In this document: piece by piece, positions 43,482 through 51,780 of the stretch
How positions within the stretch are numbered: the stretch's first letter is position 1
Layout of the letters: each line of letters begins with the position of its first letter
NCBI RefSeq assembly: GCF_016406305.1
Contig: NZ_CP066369.1
Coordinates: 3,924,501 to 3,988,500, forward strand
Source: Shewanella putrefaciens
GTDB taxonomy: Bacteria; Pseudomonadota; Gammaproteobacteria; Enterobacterales; Shewanellaceae
Reading direction: 5' to 3'
DNA length: 64,000 nucleotides
The notes under the pieces: model-generated
Seen by the model: only the letters and a program-made list of their open reading frames with translations
Told to the model about the DNA's origin: nothing
Databases searched by the model: none
Position numbers and translations under genes: made by a program

Positions 43482-45218
43482 ATGGAAACAAAGAATTACT
43501 TACTTATTCCAGCCGTTGCTATGTCATGTTTTTTATTTAGCGGATGTGGAAATAACGATAACGCCGAAACCCCATTACCACAGTTAGCTCAGGCAACACC
43601 CGCCACACTGAATCTATGTAGTGAAATTGCGGCACAATATACTTTCAAAAATACTGTGATAACGAATTCACAAATTATTGCGGCAGGAAATGTTCAATAT
43701 AACGCCACTGAAAGTTACCGAGCACCGGAACATTGTTTAGTGACAGGCTATATGAATGAGAGGATGGGAACTGGCATTGCGGGAGAGACTCGCTATGCCA
43801 TTGGCTTTGAAATGCGTTTGCCCACTAACTGGAATGGGCGATTTTATTATCAAGCCAACGGTGGTCTCGATGGTTCGGTCGCTAAGGCTGTAGGCCGAAT
43901 AGTGTTTTCCGCTGGCCCAGATTCTGCCGCCCTCAATGAAGGGTTCGCCGTCATAAGTTCTGATATGGGGCATCCAGCGCCAACCCCTTTCTTTGGTTTA
44001 GATCCTCAAGCAAGGCTTGACTATGGTTACAATGCTGTGGCCGAGTTAACGCCAATGGCGAAAGGTTTAATAGAAAAAGTATATGGTAAACAACCTGATA
44101 GATCATATTTTGCCGGTTGTTCTAACGGCGGTAGACACACTATGGTCGCGGCCAGTCGTTTTGCCGATATGTACGATGGCTTTCTGGTAGGCAATCCAGG
44201 ATTTAACTTACCTAAAGCTGCAGTCGCACAAATGTATGGTGTTCAAGAGTATTCAAAGCTGGTTGAATTTGATGGTCCTGATATTTTAGCCACACTACAA
44301 ACCGCCATTACCCCTGAAGAATTCACTCTCGTTTCCCAAAAAGTCCTCGAGCAGTGTGATGCCCTTGACGGCGTGAGCGATGGCATGATTGCAGATACTT
44401 ATTCCTGTCAAAAGACCTTTGACCTTGAACGTGATGTTCCAACCTGTTCAAGTGGCAGAGATAATACCTGCTTAACCGCAGAGCAAAAGCAGGTACTCGG
44501 CAATATCATGGCTGGCCCCCATAACAGCAAGACAGGTGAAGCCATTTACACTGACTTCCCATACGATGCGGGTATCGGCGCATCTGGTTGGGCTTCCTGG
44601 GAATATAACATGGCGCTCAATCGAGACCCTGGTGCCGTTGGCTTTATTTTTAGTTCTCCACCAACCCCCTTTAATGGTGCAACTGAACAATCCAGTTTGG
44701 AATTTGTGCAATCATTTAGCATGGATGAAGATGTCCAACGGATCTATGCCACGGATTCGATTTACTCAGAATCGGGCATCGATTTTATGACACCACCCCA
44801 GCCAACGGATCTTTCGGCCATAAAAAATCGCGGCGCTAAGATGATGTTGTTCCATGGAACATCTGACCCCGTATTTTCAGCCAATGATACAGTGAACTGG
44901 TATAACGAATTAGCCGAGGCCAATGCTGGGCACGCAGAAACCTTCGCCCGTTTATTCCTTATCCCAGGGATGAATCATTGCGGCAGCGGCCCTACCACAG
45001 ATAAATTTAACATGATCCGCGCATTGGTTGACTGGGTTGAAAAAGGAGTCGAACCCCAAAATATCACGGCTTCAGTGCGCCCTGAAAATGCCGAATTACC
45101 CAGTGATTGGTCAAAAAGCAGAACTCGGGTCCTCTGCCCATACCCACAATTCGCAAAATACAATGGTATAGGTAATGTTGAAGATGCCGCCAATTTTACC
45201 TGTGTATCACCTAAATAA
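43482..45218 (+). CDS. Tannase/feruloyl esterase family lipoprotein
   Basis: A 578-residue alpha/beta hydrolase that cleaves esters of phenolic acids (gallate, ferulate, caffeate and relatives). It starts with a lipoprotein signal (lipobox FSGC) and so is anchored outside the inner membrane. The catalytic triad is visible with the family's disulfide-linked CS-D-HC arrangement: Cys213-Ser214 in AGCSNGGRH, Asp462 in GTSDPVFS and His499-Cys500 in GMNHCGSG. A calcium-binding-type CxxxDGVSDG segment is present. Substrate (ferulate, tannin, terephthalate ester) cannot be read from sequence. Lies 140 bases after the porin and before the flavoprotein. Confidence 0.9.
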   Translation: METKNYLLIPAVAMSCFLFSGCGNNDNAETPLPQLAQATPATLNLCSEIAAQYTFKNTVITNSQIIAAGNVQYNATESYRAPEHCLVTGYMNERMGTGIAGETRYAIGFEMRLPTNWNGRFYYQANGGLDGSVAKAVGRIVFSAGPDSAALNEGFAVISSDMGHPAPTPFFGLDPQARLDYGYNAVAELTPMAKGLIEKVYGKQPDRSYFAGCSNGGRHTMVAASRFADMYDGFLVGNPGFNLPKAAVAQMYGVQEYSKLVEFDGPDILATLQTAITPEEFTLVSQKVLEQCDALDGVSDGMIADTYSCQKTFDLERDVPTCSSGRDNTCLTAEQKQVLGNIMAGPHNSKTGEAIYTDFPYDAGIGASGWASWEYNMALNRDPGAVGFIFSSPPTPFNGATEQSSLEFVQSFSMDEDVQRIYATDSIYSESGIDFMTPPQPTDLSAIKNRGAKMMLFHGTSDPVFSANDTVNWYNELAEANAGHAETFARLFLIPGMNHCGSGPTTDKFNMIRALVDWVEKGVEPQNITASVRPENAELPSDWSKSRTRVLCPYPQFAKYNGIGNVEDAANFTCVSPK

Positions 45219-45240
45219 TCCCTAGGGTATTAAAGCCCAA

Positions 45241-45269
45241 AGGCCACCTCAATATTGTTGAGGTGGCCT
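45241..45269 (+). terminator. Strong hairpin after the esterase gene
   Basis: Twelve-base perfect arms AGGCCACCTCAA / TTGAGGTGGCCT with a five-base loop, 22 bases after the stop. No T-run follows, so it may be a rho-assisted terminator or a 3' stabiliser. The rest of the gap to 45653 is AT-rich and contains the shared motif at 45485. Confidence 0.6.
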
Positions 45270-45484
45270 ACCTCAAATCATGTTTATTTATAAATAGTCC
45301 CTATTTGTTAACAACTTAAACATGCATAAAATCAGACGCTCATATTTCCCGCGCCGCCAAACTTATTCATTCAATAAGTCCTATATTAGATTGTTTTTAA
45401 AAAGAATAATCACATTCATCGCTCAAAATGCCAGCATTTTGTGAAGCACTGCAAAGATGTAATTAATACCTCTTTTGGTTTATT

Positions 45485-45502
45485 GTCATATGTCATACAT
45501 TT
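45485..45502 (+). promoter_or_regulatory. Shared 18-bp motif, site 2 (upstream of the flavoprotein)
   Basis: GTCATATGTCATACATTT, 16 of 18 identical to site 1 at 42013-42030, 152 bases before the flavoprotein start. A candidate operator of the local FadR-type regulator or another common factor. Confidence 0.45.
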
Positions 45503-45653
45503 AAAGGTATGTTGTTAATGAGGTGAAATTTAATCACTTTCGCACAACTGCATTTTACGTTTTTAAAGCAAGCAAACATATGTGGTTATACATAGATCCA
45601 GTGTCGTTGCTATAGGGGAACCTCTTTAGCAATGAGGGCCAAAGGAGTATTAA

Positions 45654-47321
45654 ATGAGTAAAGAATCGAAAGAAATTGATCAATACACTGCTAGCGTCCT
45701 TCAAAATGGTATATCTCGAAGAACTTTCCTGACGCGAGCCGCGGTAGGCAGCAGTGGCTTAGCCTTCGCGAGTCTTGGTATGGGTTCTGCTAGCGCTGCA
45801 CCGATTCAAGTTGGTACTGAATATGGTGAGATTGGTGGCGCAACCTTAGGTTTTCTGCCTAAGCCAAAACCTATTGCTGATAAAGATATTGCGACAACCC
45901 AAACCTTTGATGTCGTTGTTGTCGGTGCGGGTGCTTCGGGCGTGCCTGCGGCTCTCTCCGCCAGAGAAAGCGGCGCAAGCGTTGCTTGTTTGCAAAAGCA
46001 GGCGATTCCCGTATCCCAGGGCAACACAGGCTCAGGTATTGATCTAAAAAACAGCGACAAATCGGCAATCGAATCCTTAGTGAGCCGTTTGATGGCGGAC
46101 AACGCCCACCGCTCACACCCAGGTTTACTAAGACAATGGGCCTACAACTCCGGTGAAGCCGTGAATTGGGTTATTGACCGCGTTAAGCAAGGTGGTGGCC
46201 AAATTGTTGACCAAGGAACTAAACCGCAACATAGTATTCGCGGCATCGCAGATCAAGGTGATCGTCTAAATTTTGTGACCTCATTCTGCGGTCCTAAACC
46301 CTACACCACTGGCGATGCCATTCGTGCATTAGCTAAAACGGCCGAAAAAGCCGGGGTGAAATTCTTCTTTAATACGCCAGCACAGCAGTTAATCCAAGAT
46401 GAGTCAGGAAAAGTGATTGGGGTTATTGCCCAGACTCGTGATGGTAAGTACCACAAATATATGGCTAAGAAAGGTGTCATCCTGTCTTCCGGTGACTACC
46501 AAAATAACCAAGCCATGTGTGACTTCTTCATCCCTGAACTGAAAAACTTTGAACGTAAGCAGATGGACCGCACCGGTGATGGTTTTGCTATGGCCTATTG
46601 GGCGGGTGGGGTTATCGAACCCGTTGGCCACACAAAAATGCTCCACGACTTCGATGCAGGTCCAGCCTCAATGTGCGACATGCCATTCCTAGCCGTAAAC
46701 CGTAAAGGTGAGCGCTTTGTGAATGAAAAGGTCGAGATGTCTTTGATGAATAACTACTTGAAAGATGAGCAGAATGCTGGTCATTACTCCCAAGTATTTG
46801 ATTCAGACTATATGACACAAGCCAAAGATTGGCCCGGCCACCTCTATTCTCCTGAAGAACTAAAAGTCTACATGCCTGAAGAGCCAGGCGAGAAAAAGGG
46901 CGTCTACCCTTCTTTGATCAATACCTATTCAGCTAACACCTTAGAAGAATTGGCCGTGAAACTGGAATGCGATCCAAAAACCTTTGTTGCTAGCGTTAAC
47001 CGTTACAACGAGTTATGCAAAAAGGGCAAAGATGAGGACTTCGGAAAACCGGCGAGCAAGATGGTGCCAGTACTCAAGCCTCCTTTCTACGGTATCCACC
47101 GTCGCATGCGAATTTCAACTATATGCTCAGGTATTCTCGTTAACGAAAATCATCAAGTACTTGATGCCGATGGTAAAGAAATTCCGGGTTTATTCATTGT
47201 CGGCAACCTTGGAGCCGGTTTCTATGGTGGCGTTGACTATCCATTGACCGTATTCGGCTTGTCCCTAGGCCGTTGTTATACCTTCGGTTACTTAGCCGGC
47301 AAATACGTCGCCAAACTATAG
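45654..47321 (+). CDS. Tat-exported FAD-dependent reductase (fumarate reductase/flavocytochrome c flavoprotein family)
   Basis: A 555-residue periplasmic flavoprotein. The twin-arginine signal SRRTFLTRAAVG (Arg22-Arg23) ends at SASAA; the FAD Rossmann motif FDVVVVGAGASGVPAAL lies at about 85-101. The heme domain seen in Shewanella FccA is absent; a separate tetraheme cytochrome gene follows 69 bases later. By eye, catalytic residues of fumarate reductases are missing: the FccA RFVNE-ITTRD arginine aligns with Met362 (RFVNEKVEM), the HHTMGG histidine aligns within ISTICSG, and GANRLGG is replaced by GGVDYPLTVFGLSLGR. It therefore probably reduces a different unsaturated acid. The esterase context suggests a hydroxycinnamate. 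GGAG precedes the ATG. Confidence 0.85.
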   Translation: MSKESKEIDQYTASVLQNGISRRTFLTRAAVGSSGLAFASLGMGSASAAPIQVGTEYGEIGGATLGFLPKPKPIADKDIATTQTFDVVVVGAGASGVPAALSARESGASVACLQKQAIPVSQGNTGSGIDLKNSDKSAIESLVSRLMADNAHRSHPGLLRQWAYNSGEAVNWVIDRVKQGGGQIVDQGTKPQHSIRGIADQGDRLNFVTSFCGPKPYTTGDAIRALAKTAEKAGVKFFFNTPAQQLIQDESGKVIGVIAQTRDGKYHKYMAKKGVILSSGDYQNNQAMCDFFIPELKNFERKQMDRTGDGFAMAYWAGGVIEPVGHTKMLHDFDAGPASMCDMPFLAVNRKGERFVNEKVEMSLMNNYLKDEQNAGHYSQVFDSDYMTQAKDWPGHLYSPEELKVYMPEEPGEKKGVYPSLINTYSANTLEELAVKLECDPKTFVASVNRYNELCKKGKDEDFGKPASKMVPVLKPPFYGIHRRMRISTICSGILVNENHQVLDADGKEIPGLFIVGNLGAGFYGGVDYPLTVFGLSLGRCYTFGYLAGKYVAKL

Positions 47322-47390
47322 CGCGCAAAGTCATCAAAAATGGAGGCTTCATACTTGGGCATCCAGTTAAATGAACAATGGAATAACACA

Positions 47391-47735
47391 ATGAAGAACT
47401 TAACAATTATGCTTTCTCTTGTCTTGAGTATTTTCGCTGGCAGCGCGTTAGCAAAAGACACTGTTCTACTCGATCAAACCCACGCAGCAAAAGGGGTAAA
47501 ATGTGCCAGTTGCCATGGCAAAGAAGATCGTCAAGCTGTACCCATGCTTAAATGTGTGCAATGCCACAACACAGAAAAGCTAGCGGCAAAAACAGCAGAC
47601 GTGAAACCAACAAATCCCCATAACAACCGTCACTTCGATACTGAGACAGATTGTGCTAAATGCCACCACGTGCATAAGAAATCTGAAAACTTATGTGTAA
47701 GCTGTCATCCACGATTTGACCTAGTGACACCATAA
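47391..47735 (+). CDS. Tetraheme c-type cytochrome, partner of the flavoprotein
   Basis: A 114-residue periplasmic cytochrome with a signal peptide (MKNLTIMLSLVLSIFAGSALA) and four CXXCH motifs at residues 38-42, 55-59, 88-92 and 102-106, plus extra histidines for bis-His ligation. It resembles the N-terminal tetraheme domain of flavocytochrome c (FccA) and small tetraheme cytochrome c. It should pass electrons from CymA-type quinol dehydrogenases to the flavoprotein. A frame extends up to 47340, but only the ATG at 47391 gives an N-terminal signal. Confidence 0.92.
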   Translation: MKNLTIMLSLVLSIFAGSALAKDTVLLDQTHAAKGVKCASCHGKEDRQAVPMLKCVQCHNTEKLAAKTADVKPTNPHNNRHFDTETDCAKCHHVHKKSENLCVSCHPRFDLVTP

Positions 47736-47800
47736 ATCGCTGCATCACAGGTAACAGGCTAAATAGCTGCTCCTATAATCTGGAATGGTTATTTAGAGCG

Positions 47801-47825
47801 AAAAACCACCGCAAGGTGGTTTTTT
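47801..47825. terminator. Bidirectional terminator between cytochrome and GGDEF genes
   Basis: AAAAACCACC-GCAA-GGTGGTTTTT, a perfect hairpin with A and T tails, serving both convergent genes; it touches the stop of the leftward gene. Confidence 0.88.
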
Positions 47826-48801
47826 ATTTGGGCGGATGATAGAAGCAATATCCATGCTTTCCTTGGTGTTTCACCCGGTACATGGCGGCATCGGCGCGAT
47901 CGCAACTTTTAGCAAAACTATCGCCATCGCTAAAAATATCGATCCCAATGCTTAAACCAATTTCCACTTCACAGCCTTCTAGTAGGAATTTTTGTCGATA
48001 CACATCGAGCAGGGACTGGGCGAGTATCGCTAAAGATCCACTATCGGAGGATGGCAGTAAAATCACAAATTCATCACCCCCTAACCTGGCTATCTGCGCT
48101 AATTCACCCGCATGGCACACCAGAGTATGCGCCACGTGCATCAGCAAACTGTCGCCAAACTTATGTCCATAGCGGTCATTAAGCGCTTTAAAACCATCTA
48201 GATCGATAAAAAATAATGCCCCGTGGATACCCGAACGCAAGGAGTCATCGAATGCTTTGGCTATGGCTTGGCGATTCATCAAATTCGTTAAAGGATCACT
48301 GTGGGCTAAGCGGGCTAAATCCATTTCATAGCGTTTTTCTTGGGTAATATCGATATGGCTGCCCATCATCCGCAGCGGCGTGCCGTCGGCAAGACGCTCA
48401 ACGATACGCCCCCGGTCGGACACCCAAGTGATGCTGCCATCTTTGTGCAGCATTCGGTGTACTACCTGATAGTAATCGGCCTTACCACTGACATGGTCTT
48501 CAAAGGCTTTGATTACCCATTCTTTATCTTCTGGGTGTAATTTGCTTTTCCAGCTGTCGATATGGGCTGCAAGTTCTTCACGACTGAAACCTAATAATTC
48601 GCCCCAGCGCATATTAAATATGGTCAAATTCCCACTGGGAATATGCTGTTCCCACAGGCACAGGCCATTACCATCGAGGGCGGCAAACAGTTTTTCTTCG
48701 GCACGGCGATTCAACGCCGTTAAATTAGCGTTTTCCCGTTTTAGCTGAGCGATTTCAGCCTGAAGCTGTTTAATCTGTTCCGCTGCGGTATCCGAAGCCA
48801 C
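47824..48801 (-). CDS. PAS-GGDEF diguanylate cyclase
   Basis: A 325-residue cytoplasmic protein: a short coiled coil (residues about 5-40), a PAS/PAC domain (LDGNGLCLWEQHIPSGNLTIF through GSHIDITQEKRYEMDL, residues 42-162) and a GGDEF domain (DPLTNLMNRQAI to the end) with an intact RLGGDEF catalytic motif and FFIDLDGFKALND metal-binding strand. It should make cyclic di-GMP in response to a PAS-sensed signal. No inhibitory-site RxxD is evident five residues before the GGDEF motif. Followed on the same strand by no partner; the FKBP gene lies 19 bases upstream and could be co-transcribed. Confidence 0.92.
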   Translation of the reverse strand: MASDTAAEQIKQLQAEIAQLKRENANLTALNRRAEEKLFAALDGNGLCLWEQHIPSGNLTIFNMRWGELLGFSREELAAHIDSWKSKLHPEDKEWVIKAFEDHVSGKADYYQVVHRMLHKDGSITWVSDRGRIVERLADGTPLRMMGSHIDITQEKRYEMDLARLAHSDPLTNLMNRQAIAKAFDDSLRSGIHGALFFIDLDGFKALNDRYGHKFGDSLLMHVAHTLVCHAGELAQIARLGGDEFVILLPSSDSGSLAILAQSLLDVYRQKFLLEGCEVEIGLSIGIDIFSDGDSFAKSCDRADAAMYRVKHQGKHGYCFYHPPK

Positions 48802-48820
48802 GAAAAATATTTTTCCTTAA

Positions 48821-49156
48821 TTAGTCTCGGGTCAGTACTTCTAATAGCTCAATTTCGAAGGTCAGATCCGAATTGGGTTTAATATGTGCGCCCACTTGAC
48901 GCTCACCATAGGCCAAATGTGCAGGTACTAACAACTTACGCTTACCGCCGACTTTCATGCCCATAATGCCTTGATCCCAGCCTTTAATCACTCGGCCAGT
49001 GCCAATCACACATTGAAATGCCTGACCACGGTCATAGGAGGAATCAAATTGGGTACCGTCCTGCAAAAAGCCGCGGTATTGGGTGGTGATCAACGCGCCC
49101 TTTACGGCTGCTTTTCCTTCACCGACAACCAGATCTATTACTTCTAATTCAGTCAT
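48821..49156 (-). CDS. Cytoplasmic FKBP-type peptidyl-prolyl isomerase
   Basis: A 111-residue single FKBP domain without signal peptide: ALITTQYRGFLQDGTQFDSSYDRGQAFQCVIGTGRVIKGWDQGIMGMKVGGKRKLLVPAHLAYG covers the whole active site, with Tyr, Phe, Asp, Trp and Tyr in the usual places. It catalyses proline isomerisation in the cytoplasm. It is 19 bases upstream of the GGDEF gene on the same strand. Confidence 0.9.
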   Translation of the reverse strand: MTELEVIDLVVGEGKAAVKGALITTQYRGFLQDGTQFDSSYDRGQAFQCVIGTGRVIKGWDQGIMGMKVGGKRKLLVPAHLAYGERQVGAHIKPNSDLTFEIELLEVLTRD

Positions 49157-49348
49157 TTAATTAATCTCTTACCCTTCACTTAATACAAGTGACTTATCAA
49201 AGTGCCTATTCTAGCATCGGTAGGTCAACTTGTCGGCGTGTGTAGGGGATTTTGTGGCTTAGGACGAGTTCACTTGATCCTATCCGCCTTTAAATTCCAG
49301 CGATTCATCCCCATATTGAGATTATCCCTCGAGCTTAGGAGCTAGATT

Positions 49349-49771
49349 ATGATTATCGCTTGCCCCCACTGTGACACCTTAAACCGCGTGCCCAAGGAGC
49401 GGTTAACTGAGCAGCCGACCTGCGGTAAATGCAAACGCAGTGTGTTTGCCGCGGCGCCCATCGAGCTTACAAGCGCCAATTTTAGCCATCACGCCCATAA
49501 GTCAGAATTGCCCTTAGTGGTCGATTTTTGGGCAAGCTGGTGCGGCCCCTGTAAAAGTTTTGCACCTGTTTTTACCGAGGCGGCAAAAGTATGGGAACCC
49601 CAATTCCGCTTCGGCAAGATAAATACCGAGGAACAGCAAGCGCTGGCGGCCCAATTTAATATCCGCTCCATTCCGACTTTAATGATTTTCAAGCAAGGGC
49701 AACTCCTCGCGCAACAAGCCGGAGCTTTACCTAAATCGGCGTTCGATCAATGGCTAAAGCGCTATAGCTAA
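49349..49771 (+). CDS. trxC: Thioredoxin 2 (TrxC)
   Basis: A 140-residue cytoplasmic thioredoxin with the extra N-terminal zinc ribbon (CPHC at residues 5-8 and CGKC at 26-29) that defines TrxC, and the active site FWASWCGPCK. The cis-proline is in SIPTLMIF. It reduces protein disulfides, especially in oxidative stress. Monocistronic with a terminator downstream. Confidence 0.93.
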   Translation: MIIACPHCDTLNRVPKERLTEQPTCGKCKRSVFAAAPIELTSANFSHHAHKSELPLVVDFWASWCGPCKSFAPVFTEAAKVWEPQFRFGKINTEEQQALAAQFNIRSIPTLMIFKQGQLLAQQAGALPKSAFDQWLKRYS

Positions 49772-49787
49772 TTTGTGCTTCGCCCAT

Positions 49788-49816
49788 AAAAATACCCAGC
49801 TTAACTGGGTATTTTT
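49788..49816. terminator. Bidirectional terminator between trxC and the DASS gene
   Basis: AAAAATACCCAG-CTTAA-CTGGGTATTTTT, twelve-base perfect arms with a five-base loop. Confidence 0.88.
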
Positions 49817-49837
49817 ATCTGGCTGTATTACTCGCGC

Positions 49838-51238
49838 TTAAATATCCCAGAAAGTATGGGCAATAATTCCCAGCACTATCATGCTGATAAAGTTGATGAT
49901 CATACCGACACGCACCATTTCTGACTGTTTAATATGGCCAGAACCGTAAACAATCGCGTTAGGCGGGGTGGCCACTGGCAACATAAAGGCGCAAGAAGCG
50001 GCAATACCAATCAGCACAGATAACATCACAGGTGATACCCCTAATGCCTCGGCAATCGCTGCAAATACAGGCACTAACAGGGCAGCACTCGCCGTATTAC
50101 TGGCAAATTCCGTCAGCATCACCACAAAGGCGATCACCGCAAAAACGAACAGCGACATATGGGTACTGCCAAAAATGTCGGTCATCCAATGGGCGAGGAA
50201 CACGCTTGTGCCCGTACTTTTAAGCACAGCACTTAAGGTCAAACCGCCACCAAATAGGATCAACACGCCCCAATCAGTGGTCGATTCAATCTTCTTCCAA
50301 CCCACTAGCCCTAAACCTGCCAGCAACACGACTGCACCGAGGGCAACGATAGTATCAAACTGGGTAATTCCGCCGAGGGCATTTGCAAGCGGCACACTGA
50401 AAATCCAGCAACAGACGGTCGCAAGGAAGATAACCAGAGTCAGTTTTCCTTGGAAAGTCAGCTTTTGATCTTCAAGTGCAAGCTCGCATTTAGCCGACAA
50501 GTCAGGCTTAAAATACCAATAGAGCGCGATAAGCATCATAGGCAGCATTAAGACAACGGTTGGAATACCAAACTTCAGCCAATCGCTAAAACTTAACCCC
50601 ACCTGCGCCGCGGCAATCGCGTTTGGCGGGCTGCCGACTAAAGTACCAATACCGCCAATGTTGGCAGAATAGGCAATGCCTAGCAGTAAAAAAACATAGG
50701 TGCTGTGGTAGGTTTTACGGTCCAACTGCTGCAAAATTCCCAGTGCTAAGGGCAACATCATCGCCGTGGTCGCGGTATTACTGATCCACATGGACAGCAG
50801 CGCCGTTACCCCAAACAACATTAAACAGGCAATGCTCAATTTACCTTTAGAGGCCAGCAGCAATTTTTGGGCGATCAAGGTATCAATCTTTTGATGATGC
50901 AATGCAGCGGCAAGCACAAAACCGCCGAAAAACAGATAGATAATTGGATTAGCAAAGTTACTCATGGCCTCCTTGGTTTCAAATACCCCAAAGAACACGG
51001 CCAAAATAGGCACTAAAATCGCGGTAATACTGATATGAATCGCTTCGGTTAACCACAGAATGGCCGCAAATACTAAGATCGCAAGACCCGTATTGACGCC
51101 TTGATCGAAGGGTAATCCGTAATACAAGGCGAATAGCAGCAAAATATCTGCGATTAAGATCAGCATTTTTTGCTTTTCGAGCCCGTTATTTACGGGTGAA
51201 TGATTGGGTGGAACCGACGTTGATTGCACTAAAGACAT
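49838..51238 (-). CDS. DASS (SLC13) family sodium-coupled carboxylate transporter
   Basis: A 466-residue membrane protein with about 12 TM helices and both SNT-type ligand motifs of the DASS family: [20 protein letters not shown] in the first half and [25 protein letters not shown] in the second, plus [18 protein letters not shown] and [19 protein letters not shown]. These transporters import succinate, citrate or related dicarboxylates with sodium. A CRP-like site is found about 240 bases upstream. Substrate not determinable. Confidence 0.9.
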   Translation of the reverse strand: MSLVQSTSVPPNHSPVNNGLEKQKMLILIADILLLFALYYGLPFDQGVNTGLAILVFAAILWLTEAIHISITAILVPILAVFFGVFETKEAMSNFANPIIYLFFGGFVLAAALHHQKIDTLIAQKLLLASKGKLSIACLMLFGVTALLSMWISNTATTAMMLPLALGILQQLDRKTYHSTYVFLLLGIAYSANIGGIGTLVGSPPNAIAAAQVGLSFSDWLKFGIPTVVLMLPMMLIALYWYFKPDLSAKCELALEDQKLTFQGKLTLVIFLATVCCWIFSVPLANALGGITQFDTIVALGAVVLLAGLGLVGWKKIESTTDWGVLILFGGGLTLSAVLKSTGTSVFLAHWMTDIFGSTHMSLFVFAVIAFVVMLTEFASNTASAALLVPVFAAIAEALGVSPVMLSVLIGIAASCAFMLPVATPPNAIVYGSGHIKQSEMVRVGMIINFISMIVLGIIAHTFWDI

Positions 51239-51480
51239 GGTGACTACCTTAATACCATTATTTTTTTAGGCAAATTTAGGGCATAGATCACATCATGCAA
51301 AGCAGTTTATTTTGTACTTTTGCGACAATACCACAACAAAACCTAGGACCAAAAGCGCAAAAATGCCATTTTAGCGATAAAAATCACCTGTTTTTGATCT
51401 AAGGGAATGAACAAAACTTTCAAACGAATAAAAATAGCGCAAAACCTTGATAAAGCTGTAATTGAATAAATGTTTAAAAC

Positions 51481-51496
51481 TGTGACATAGATCAAA
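51481..51496. promoter_or_regulatory. Candidate CRP binding site
   Basis: TGTGACATAGATCAAA matches TGTGA-N6-TCACA at nine of ten defined positions. It lies in the 542-base divergent gap between the DASS and MFS genes; the gap otherwise shows only AT-rich DNA and a lone TCACA half-site near 51288. Transporters for carboxylates are common CRP targets. Confidence 0.45.
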
Positions 51497-51780
51497 TTAG
51501 GTTTTTAAATCGAGTGATAAAGGCTTAACTTAAGCTTAATAACGCCCTTTAATATAAAACGCTAATAAACGATAAAAAAACCAGAGAATACCCCAAACAA
51601 AAAGCACCAATCCATTGCAAATAAATAACATTTAACCTCCATTATCTATATGAATAATAAACACAAATATTATTCACCACCTCAGTCAATCTAACTCACT
51701 TTACCCCGTGCACAATCCGGCCTAAAGTCGCGCCCGTAATCTCACCTGCTGTTTATTTTTTACCTGTTTGAGTACCGCTT

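Noticed and set aside
45654..47321. Fumarate reductase
   Set aside because: The family fits, but the catalytic Arg and His of FccA are not found where expected, so a fumarate substrate is not claimed.
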